A DNA stretch of 7,771 nt, from the NCBI GenBank assembly GCA_027021285.1, contig JALUUP010000426.1, positions 1 to 7,771 on the forward strand. Reading direction: 5' to 3'. Numbering within the stretch: the stretch's first letter is position 1; each line of letters starts with the position of its first letter. The notes under the pieces are model-generated. The model was given only the letters and a program-made list of their open reading frames with translations. It ran no database searches and was not told where the DNA came from. Shown here in pieces: positions 1-6,345 of the stretch. The position numbers and the translations under genes were made by a program. The stretch comes from Bacteroidota bacterium. GTDB lineage: Bacteria > Bacteroidota > Ignavibacteria > SZUA-365 > JAADGX01.

Positions 1-3000
1 TGCTCTGCTGGAACTGGAACTGGATGTTGTCATAATCCAGGAATGGAGCTTTGATGAGCCATTTTGCAGCGCCCGCGAGAATCTTGCCGGGATTGATGGA
101 AAAGCCGCCACCCTCGGGTTGAAGACTGTCCGCCTTGGCAGCGAGGGAATCCGTGGCGAGGGAATCCGTGGCGAGGGAATCCGTGGCGAGGGAATCCGTG
201 GCGAGGGAATCCGTGGCCAGAGCGGTGGAATCAAGGCCCGCTTCCAGAGGATTCCGCGCGGTCTTTGTTTTCTTGGGTTTGATCGGCCTGGCGACGATAC
301 GGCTGCGGGGTTTCACACTCGTCGCCGCACTTTCTTTCTCGGATGGAAACAACGGTTCGACCCATTGCTTGAGTTTGAAGTTGATGCTGGCCTGGGTTGA
401 AGCGTTATATGCGGCGACGGTTCCGACCACCCCCTGCTGCAAATCCTTCTGCCACCGGTAATTGACGTTGTAGGAAAGATTGATATCCATCACCTTGTCC
501 AGCCCCAGGACGGGAGGAATGGTAGGGCGCGTATTGAACGCCAGTCGTTGATCGTAGCCGGTGGCGTCACCGAAATAGAACCCGCCGGTCTTCCCGAAAA
601 AGATATCCCGCATGATTACCGAGCTCTGGCGTTGTGCCAGTTCGTTGCCCTCGTAGTCGCGGAGGGTTTCGATTTTCAGCAGCGTGGACTGGAACGATGC
701 GGTGTAGTCGAGCGATGGGTTGAGTAAGCCGCCCTGGAATGGTTGAAACGACGTACTGAATCCCCGTGTGTGAATAAATGCCCGCTGGTATGGTCGAAAG
801 CCGCCGTTGAGCGAGTACGTGCGTTCCTCCGTGCGTGACCGGGACAACTGTGCGTTCAAGCTGATTCGCTTGGGCAGGGGGTTGAACACGAACGCTTCCC
901 AGAAATTCAGTACGGGCATCTCGTGGAAGAGCGTTTCGAACGGACGTAGATCGAGGGGAGGAATATCGATGGAATACCCGATGCGTGCCATCCAGTTCCA
1001 ACGCCGTCGTTTCATGATCACCGGGTCACGGTAACGGACAATCGAATAGTTGTAACCCATTTCCATGCGGTTGATGATGTACCGGTTGAACCAGCTGTCT
1101 TCCGGGCCCCGAAAACGGAGCGACGGCATGGCCCATGTGTCCTTAATCTCTACTGTCTGAGACTGGAACCGCAGGTCGGAGGCTCGCTTCTCGATTTCCG
1201 CATCGGTTATGCCGGTGGAATCTTTTTCGGTCTCGAGTTTCGCGCGCAGTGCATCGACGGCGGTTTCCACCTCCACGTCCGGTTGACCCGGAAGCAGGGT
1301 TGGGGTGATGATGCGCTCGGCATGGGTGTAGTTGACCTGGAGTTGGGAGCTCTGCCATGTCGGGGGTAGAAGCATCTTTTCCGTTTTAATGGAAGTCGAG
1401 GCGCTGAAATTCAACGAGTTGGACCTGGACCCCGCCCGCTCTTCCAGTCGATGGAAGAAAGGATCCGTGTGACTGATCTGGAAGTTCACGTTCATGAAAT
1501 CCGCCATCTGCAAGTTCGCCGACGCGGCGAAGGCCAGGCCGTTGCGGTCGTCCACCGCCGTGACCCGCAGCTCGTTGACCCAGACATGACCGCTGATGGA
1601 ACCGAGATTCTTGCCGCGCGGATTGTGCACCCCGACCGAAATGAACATCACCCGGACGAGGTCGGGATTTCCCACGACGCGGATACTGTCGCCCGGGGCT
1701 CCGCCGGGGTACGGGAAAAACGACGTACCGTATTCCCACGTGAGCGAGTCGACGAGGGTGCTGTCGCGGAATTGCTTGATGGCGGACAGGCGTGAAAACT
1801 CGATATTGACCTCGTTGAAGGGATGCCAGCCCGGTTTCACAGGCGCCTTGTACTCGTAGTAGTTGGCCGTATCTACACCGATGCGCAGTATAAAATCCAC
1901 GTCGTAATTCAACGGGTCGTCGCCGTGCACGAACATCTTGAGAACACGGTAATTGAACAGGTCGATCCCGTTGGGGAAATAGCGGAACGCCATTCGCGTC
2001 GTGTCTTCGGGAAGGTTGTTGAAGATCAAGGCAAGCGATTGCTCGTTTGCCAGTACGTTTTGGTCCGGGTGCAGGCGGTCGCGTGCGCGAATGACTCCGG
2101 GCGGGCTCGTGTACTCGGGGTTGTCCTCGATGTTCACCACGCTGACATTGAAATACGGGTCGTTCCGTTTGCGTTCGATCCACTGGTTGCCGACGATGGT
2201 GAAGTCCGCGATGCGGAGGCGCAAAGGCTGGTCGGAACCGGTGACCCAGATGCGAAGGAATTCCACGTTGTCCAGCGAAGGACTGCCGATGACGGTATCG
2301 GGATTGGCCAGGGGGATGCGGAACTGGTACCAGCCGTTGTTGCCGCCGCCTGCGTAATACGGGTTGCTGGAAGGGTTGAGCGGATCGATGTTCGGATCGA
2401 CGACATACTCGAAATACTCGTTGGTCAAATCAAGGCTTCCATTGTAGTTCATGTCTTCCGTGTCGGGAAGCAGTCCGCCGAGATCGTTTTCATTCCCCTC
2501 GGTTCCGTCAATTTGTTCGAAATCGGTGGGATCATAGTTATAGTTGTCGCCGCTGGGGTCGGTGACCATGTCCGGGTAGTCGGTTCCATACTGGGCGATT
2601 TCGTTCGCGTATAAGGCCAACTCTTCGTCGTTGGTCAGCATGTCGAGGCCGACGTCTTCGCCGGGATTGACGATGCCGTTGCGCGTGGGTCCCAGCACGT
2701 AGTCCTCGGAGTTCAGTTTTCCGTTGGGAATGACATCTTCGGAAATCTTTCCCAGGTCGATGCGCATCTGGGCGCCGGGCGGAACGTTTTCCGCTTTCAT
2801 CCAGATCTCGATGAAACTGTAGTTGTCCTGAACGAGATTGTATGCATTGACCGGTAGCAAACGCATGATTCCTGCCCAGTTGCCGCGGGGAAAGGATTTG
2901 AGATCGGGCGTATAGTTGAACATTCCGCGCCGTTCGGGATCGTACTCGATCTCCAGGATGTTGATCCGCTGGTCTTCCCGCGCCACTCTCTTGTTGGGCC

Positions 3001-6000
3001 AGATTTCATTGACGGAAACGGCCTGGGAGGAATTGTACGGCAGGTTGTACCACCACATTTTCGCCCGGTAGTTGTGCATCAACGCCACGCTGTCCGTCAA
3101 CGACGGGCGGAAAGGGTTATAGACCGGCGGGCTGGAAAGATCCCACGCGGAGTACGAGGTCTGCAAGGGGATAAAGATCTTCGCTCCTTCGAAATCGTCG
3201 ATGTACGCAATGCCCTGGCCCCCGTCGGACGAAATCGTGCTCTTTTTCGTATTGGGATCGGGAACCATGTAGGCCAGTTCGCCTTGCAACTTGAATGTCG
3301 AGGGATCGTTCGAGGCATAAAACGGCATCTTGTTCAGGGCATTCGTCAGGAAATCGACATTGAACTCCGCGCGCCCGTCCAGGCCAAGCATGGTGTTGTT
3401 GATCGGTTCTTCTCCAATACGCACCTTGTCGCTCAGGCTCTGCTGGTTGAGATTAAGAACTGTGAAGCCCAGCATCGTCTTTTCGCCGAGCTCCAGGTCG
3501 CCGCGCAGGCCGAGCATGGTCTTCGACGCGAACGAGAACAGGTCCTGGGTTTCATACTGGATGTCGAGATTGGCGCCGTCAACCAGCGCCGCTTCATTGG
3601 TAATTGTGACCTGCCCCGCGAATTCATCAACACGGTAGTCGACGTTCGGAGTGAGAAGACGTCCGTCCAGGTACACGCGCACGCTTCCGGGGACGAGGTT
3701 GAATCCGAGATTGTAGGTGGCGCCGGAGGTGCCCCGGGTTGTTCCGACGATAAGAATCTTGTCTCTCGCCGTGTTTTGCCGGGCCTGGGCAACTGTTCTC
3801 GTGTAGATATCCGGGTAGGTGTACTTCCGGGCGACATCCTCCGGAACTCCCTTCGACTTCATGAATTGTACCAGGCCCTCACCGAACGGCTCCAGCGTCG
3901 GGAAAATCAATTCTCCGCGAATCGGATCCACCGTGTATCCCGGCGCCCAATCGATCTTCGAATCCGAGCTGCCACCGGCTCCATCGTTGTAGTCCAGTCC
4001 GAACAGTTGGAGCAGGTTGATCCCCTCGATGAACTCATCGTCCTGCTGGCCTCCCGCGCGGTAAATGAGTCGGACTTCTTTCAACTGTTCCTCGGTCAGG
4101 TTGCGTTGGCCGATGGAGTAAATGCTGCGAACCTGTTGGTCCCACGCGGGACGAAATGATGGACTCAGGTTCTTCGGTTTCACCAGTTTGAGGACGAGCC
4201 GCGGCGGGATTGGATTTCCGTCCTCGTCGGTATACCCGGTGGGAAGGTTCGGATCGTTTACGAAGACGCCGTACACGATATCGGTCGAGGCATCGGTGCT
4301 GGCGCCGCGGATGCGGTACGACACGGCGAGGATCTGGTCGTCCATCAAGTTCTGTGAAAGGGAGATAATTCCGGTGTACGGGTTGTACGTATAATCCTGG
4401 TCTTTCACCAGCAGCTTGAACTTTCCGGTTTCCACGAAGCCGGACTTTGGCGGTATCGTTTTATTCGGGTCGAAGTAATCCTGCCACGCCGCCGGATAGG
4501 GATCGCCGGGGAAACGTCCCTCCACGTCGATCAAAACGATGGCGTCGCGTTCCTCGGGATCGTCGATAGCGCTGGCGCTCGCCGTGCGGGTCGTCCAGAC
4601 CTCGATATCCTTGATATATAGATTTTCGTGTACGATCGGGTAGTGATTTGGCTGGTTGTAATAATCTTCGTACACCCCCCTGTACACCGTATCAACGAAA
4701 TAATGGGTCGTCGAGTACTGGTAGGCATGACGCTCGAACTGTTCTTCCTTGGCGCCGCCCGAGATGCTCAGGCTACTGGACTGGGCTTTCTTCTCGCTCC
4801 ATAGCGTCTGCAGCTTGAGGGGACCGAACTTGAAATCCGCTTTCACCCCGAACAAGGAACCGCTTCCCGCGACAAGCGTGGCTGGAATGGAAAGAGTCAC
4901 GTTGCCCAGTTCCACGTGCTGCACGATCTCGTCTTCGTATCCCTTGTACTCGATCTTCATCGTGTTTTCGTAATTGAACGTGCGGTCGGTGGCCCAGTCA
5001 GCGCCGATGAACAGCTTGTCGCCGATGGTGCCCTGGACGTTGATCTGCACTTGCTGCTTGAAGATGGGCGAGTTTTGAGTCGGGTTGCGGTACACCGTCT
5101 GCTGGTCGGAGGATTCGCTGCGGAAGCCTCCCGTGATGTTTACCGCGCCGGAGATCCGCAGGCTGATACGGCTCCGTTCTCCGAAAATACTCATGAGAGG
5201 GTTGGGGGGGATCGGGATATCGATTTCCGAGAGCGACTTGATGATTTCTCCCAGGTCGTCTCCCGTCTTCTTTGGCTGGTACCGGTGGGCGTATTCCCTC
5301 GTGCGGCGCTCGCGTTCGTACTCGTACCGGAGACGAATATATTCATCGAGCGGCAAGACGATCGGGATGCGAACATCTTTGCCGTTGTACATTTCGCGGA
5401 TGCGCACCATGTCCCGCACGGAATCCACTTCCACCACCCATTTCGGTCCGCGGGAGGGCGTAAGGAACAAGGGATGCGTCTGCCTGCCGAACAGGGGCGC
5501 CACCGGCGAGTCCTTGGGACGGAACGTGAGCCATTTCACCCGCGCGGTCGAATCTGCGGGCGGCTCGACCACGGTAGTATCCTTGACCGGCTGCTTCAGG
5601 CTCTGGTCGAGCGGATTGCCTTCCAGCGGGTTCGGTTTCTTCTTTTTCTTCTTGATTGAGTCGTCTTCGGCAATGGTCCACGAGATATCGGCGTGGAATT
5701 CGTCGGGAAAGAGGTATTGCAGGAAAAAATCCGTGCGCGGAGCACTGGTGGAATCGGGCGCACCCGTTCCTCGTTGTTCGCGCTGGAAAGGCGACTCAAC
5801 ATCCGGGTCCCTTCCTTGCAGTGACTGAAGAAGAAGAACGGGGGACCACCCGAGAAACTGGGCGAGAACGTGTGACTCGATCGGGTGACCAAAAGTGTTA
5901 CAGTACGCGGGTTCCGCCAGAATAACGGCTGTCAGGACGACGGCGCTGTGAACGATATGCCTCGAAAAAACACATAGCGACCGTCGCCGGTTGCCATGTT

Positions 6001-6013
6001 TGCATCGGTTCAT
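1..6013 (-). CDS. sprA: SprA (Sov) type IX secretion outer-membrane translocon, C-terminus cut off by window edge
   Basis: SprA is the very large outer-membrane beta-barrel through which folded T9SS cargo leaves the periplasm; in gliding Bacteroidota it is also needed for motility. I read the frame codon by codon from 6013 to position 2 and found no stop or frameshift (2004 codons). Family hallmarks in order: LPLDEYI near residue 220; NPLMSIFG at 271-278; YKGYEDEIV at 356-364, then LFGVKADFKFGPLKLQTL (387-404); LVLKLVK near 606; PTLEPFGEGL at 705-714; AYIDDFEGA at 936-944; an Asp/Asn-rich stretch with TEDMNYNGSLDL (1185-1196) ending EYFEYV; and TANYYEY near 1382. The repeated 'TMLGL' segments before AYIDDFEGA fit the second copy of the SprA N-terminal module. 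Flavobacterium SprA is about 2400 residues, so a few hundred are probably missing here. ATG 6013 is chosen because a signal peptide follows directly; in-frame GTG 6043 is an alternative. Neither has a clear Shine-Dalgarno, which is common in Bacteroidota. Identity is near certain; exact start is moderate. Confidence 0.96.
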   Translation of the reverse strand, partial: MNRCKHGNRRRSLCVFSRHIVHSAVVLTAVILAEPAYCNTFGHPIESHVLAQFLGWSPVLLLQSLQGRDPDVESPFQREQRGTGAPDSTSAPRTDFFLQYLFPDEFHADISWTIAEDDSIKKKKKKPNPLEGNPLDQSLKQPVKDTTVVEPPADSTARVKWLTFRPKDSPVAPLFGRQTHPLFLTPSRGPKWVVEVDSVRDMVRIREMYNGKDVRIPIVLPLDEYIRLRYEYERERRTREYAHRYQPKKTGDDLGEIIKSLSEIDIPIPPNPLMSIFGERSRISLRISGAVNITGGFRSESSDQQTVYRNPTQNSPIFKQQVQINVQGTIGDKLFIGADWATDRTFNYENTMKIEYKGYEDEIVQHVELGNVTLSIPATLVAGSGSLFGVKADFKFGPLKLQTLWSEKKAQSSSLSISGGAKEEQFERHAYQYSTTHYFVDTVYRGVYEDYYNQPNHYPIVHENLYIKDIEVWTTRTASASAIDDPEERDAIVLIDVEGRFPGDPYPAAWQDYFDPNKTIPPKSGFVETGKFKLLVKDQDYTYNPYTGIISLSQNLMDDQILAVSYRIRGASTDASTDIVYGVFVNDPNLPTGYTDEDGNPIPPRLVLKLVKPKNLSPSFRPAWDQQVRSIYSIGQRNLTEEQLKEVRLIYRAGGQQDDEFIEGINLLQLFGLDYNDGAGGSSDSKIDWAPGYTVDPIRGELIFPTLEPFGEGLVQFMKSKGVPEDVARKYTYPDIYTRTVAQARQNTARDKILIVGTTRGTSGATYNLGFNLVPGSVRVYLDGRLLTPNVDYRVDEFAGQVTITNEAALVDGANLDIQYETQDLFSFASKTMLGLRGDLELGEKTMLGFTVLNLNQQSLSDKVRIGEEPINNTMLGLDGRAEFNVDFLTNALNKMPFYASNDPSTFKLQGELAYMVPDPNTKKSTISSDGGQGIAYIDDFEGAKIFIPLQTSYSAWDLSSPPVYNPFRPSLTDSVALMHNYRAKMWWYNLPYNSSQAVSVNEIWPNKRVAREDQRINILEIEYDPERRGMFNYTPDLKSFPRGNWAGIMRLLPVNAYNLVQDNYSFIEIWMKAENVPPGAQMRIDLGKISEDVIPNGKLNSEDYVLGPTRNGIVNPGEDVGLDMLTNDEELALYANEIAQYGTDYPDMVTDPSGDNYNYDPTDFEQIDGTEGNENDLGGLLPDTEDMNYNGSLDLTNEYFEYVVDPNIDPLNPSSNPYYAGGGNNGWYQFRIPLANPDTVIGSPSLDNVEFLRIWVTGSDQPLRLRIADFTIVGNQWIERKRNDPYFNVSVVNIEDNPEYTSPPGVIRARDRLHPDQNVLANEQSLALIFNNLPEDTTRMAFRYFPNGIDLFNYRVLKMFVHGDDPLNYDVDFILRIGVDTANYYEYKAPVKPGWHPFNEVNIEFSRLSAIKQFRDSTLVDSLTWEYGTSFFPYPGGAPGDSIRVVGNPDLVRVMFISVGVHNPRGKNLGSISGHVWVNELRVTAVDDRNGLAFAASANLQMADFMNVNFQISHTDPFFHRLEERAGSRSNSLNFSASTSIKTEKMLLPPTWQSSQLQVNYTHAERIITPTLLPGQPDVEVETAVDALRAKLETEKDSTGITDAEIEKRASDLRFQSQTVEIKDTWAMPSLRFRGPEDSWFNRYIINRMEMGYNYSIVRYRDPVIMKRRRWNWMARIGYSIDIPPLDLRPFETLFHEMPVLNFWEAFVFNPLPKRISLNAQLSRSRTEERTYSLNGGFRPYQRAFIHTRGFSTSFQPFQGGLLNPSLDYTASFQSTLLKIETLRDYEGNELAQRQSSVIMRDIFFGKTGGFYFGDATGYDQRLAFNTRPTIPPVLGLDKVMDINLSYNVNYRWQKDLQQGVVGTVAAYNASTQASINFKLKQWVEPLFPSEKESAATSVKPRSRIVARPIKPKKTKTARNPLEAGLDSTALATDSLATDSLATDSLATDSLATDSLAAKADSLQPEGGGFSINPGKILAGAAKWLIKAPFLDYDNIQFQFQQS
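143..217. repeat. Perfect 5 x 15-bp tandem repeat inside sprA, encoding ATDSL repeats
   Basis: The plus-strand unit GAGGGAATCCGTGGC occurs five times head to tail with no mismatch. Read in the sprA frame it gives ATDSL five times (residues 1933-1957). Degenerate relatives flank it: D-S-T-A-L just before and A-K-A-D-S-L just after, the latter using different codons. Because the unit is a multiple of three, copy-number change would lengthen or shorten the protein without a frameshift. The repeat sits in a hydrophilic Lys/Pro/Ala/Ser-rich stretch (about residues 1885-1975) between beta-rich barrel segments, so it probably forms a flexible loop. Perfect identity at synonymous positions suggests recent slippage expansion. 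Confidence 0.95.
5900..6013 (-). other. SprA signal peptide (N-terminal ~38 residues)
   Basis: The first 38 codons give a basic n-region ending in R9-R10-R11, a hydrophobic stretch around residues 23-33 (SAVVLTAVILA) and small residues near 33-38 (A-E-P-A-Y-C). This is the layout of a Sec signal peptide, as expected for an outer-membrane barrel delivered through the periplasm. Cleavage near residues 33-38 is inferred. C38 is not in a lipobox (preceding residues P-A-Y), so a lipoprotein is unlikely. The hydrophobic core begins late, which supports the ATG at 6013 over the longer GTG start. Confidence 0.6.
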
Positions 6014-6335
6014 TACCAGATAAGGAAAAGGTCCGCGAATCACTATGTTATTTCGTCTCGTGACCTAACTGCATATAGTAGTAATGAGCCCGATAGAATC
6101 TCCGTACCCGTGATTGGACATGATAGTATCCCGAAGTGCGCACCGATCCCCTGTATCGATGAACGCAACAAGAAAGCTATTAAAAACTGATCTGGAGAGC
6201 AAGGTAAAAGTTTTGCGGGGTTGAAATGATCGCAAACACTGGGCAGCGATGATACCGTTGCCGATGGGACGGTGAAGGAGTATATTCCCACGTGAGAGGA
6301 ATCGAATTGCAACGAACAACGCGTAACCCGGTCAC
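6014..6335. promoter_or_regulatory. Divergent sprA / lptF-G intergenic region
   Basis: These 322 bases separate the two divergent starts and must carry both promoters. Hand count gives 80 G/C out of 180 in 6061-6240 (44%), well below the flanking genes. I looked for sigma-70 boxes and for the Bacteroidota -7 element TAnnTTTG. TATAGT (6074-6079, plus) is a fair -10, but the -35 at correct spacing (TTTCGT) is poor. AAGTTTTG (6208-6215, plus) misses one base of the -7 element and lacks a spaced TTG. TTGAAA (6221-6226) has no partner -10. No promoter is assigned. No convincing conserved gene lies here apart from a possible short leader ORF at 6292-6339. Confidence 0.6.
6275..6280 (+). promoter_or_regulatory. 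Shine-Dalgarno-like AAGGAG upstream of a possible leader ORF
   Basis: AAGGAG ends 11 bases before GTG 6292. It is the only strong Shine-Dalgarno match in the intergenic region and it lies 55 bases before the permease GTG (6336), too far to serve that start directly. The spacing to 6292 is somewhat long, and FCB bacteria often do not rely on Shine-Dalgarno pairing, so this could be chance. Confidence 0.3.
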
Positions 6336-6339
6336 GTGA
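6292..6339 (+). CDS. Possible 15-codon leader peptide overlapping the permease start
   Basis: GTG 6292 opens a 15-codon frame (V/M-R-G-I-E-L-Q-R-T-T-R-N-P-V-T) ending in TGA 6337-6339. That stop overlaps the GTG start of the permease as GTGA, the arrangement used for translational coupling. AAGGAG lies 11 bases upstream. The peptide has no recognisable motif or attenuator-type run of one amino acid. The bases just inside its start (6295-6303) can pair with the first bases of the permease gene (6338-6345). The ORF is short enough to arise by chance; conservation in relatives would be needed to accept it. Confidence 0.2.
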   Translation: MRGIELQRTTRNPVT

Positions 6340-6345
6340 TTCTCT
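6295..6345 (+). other. Possible RNA stem joining leader ORF and permease start
   Basis: AGAGGAATC (6295-6303) is complementary to GATTCTCT (6338-6345), giving eight base pairs with one bulged G and a loop of 34 bases. In mRNA the stem would hold the first codons of the permease gene next to its GTG start. A ribosome translating the leader would open it. The stem is short and has no U-run, so it is not a terminator, and pairing of this length can occur by chance. Confidence 0.2.

Noticed and set aside
119..461. Plus-strand proteins with GEGIR or ARESV repeats
   Set aside because: They are antisense readings of the sprA ATDSL tandem repeat; the real frame is SprA on the minus strand.
1386..2183. 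Minus-strand open frame of 265 codons in another frame of sprA
   Set aside because: It overlaps the SprA frame on the same strand, and its Arg/Pro/Gly-rich product is typical of out-of-frame reading of GC-rich coding DNA.
3074..4159. Long plus-strand open frame (361 codons) opposite sprA
   Set aside because: The minus-strand frame here is SprA with several family motifs (PTLEPFGEGL, AYIDDFEGA). The plus-strand product resembles no family I know and is an antisense shadow. The same applies to 1823-2614, 4916-5659 and 5085-5828 on the plus strand.
5634..5656. T-rich plus-strand run resembling a terminator tail
   Set aside because: It is the complement of the poly-lysine codons in sprA, lies inside a gene and has no preceding GC-rich hairpin.
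5970..5992. Twin-arginine (Tat) motif in the SprA signal peptide (R10-R11-S-L-C)
   Set aside because: It only weakly resembles the Tat consensus, and the hydrophobic core starts well after it. SprA is a beta-barrel expected to use Sec and the Bam machinery.
5996..6190. Small plus-strand ORF (64 codons) in the intergenic region
   Set aside because: It overlaps the sprA start and signal-peptide codons, has no ribosome binding site and no recognisable motif. Minus-strand ORFs within 6043-6368 were rejected on similar grounds, since they have no recognisable motif and some overlap the permease start.
6277..6288. Near-palindrome GGAGTATATTCC over the Shine-Dalgarno-like site
   Set aside because: It has one imperfect pair and no room for a loop in RNA; too short to call an operator without other copies.
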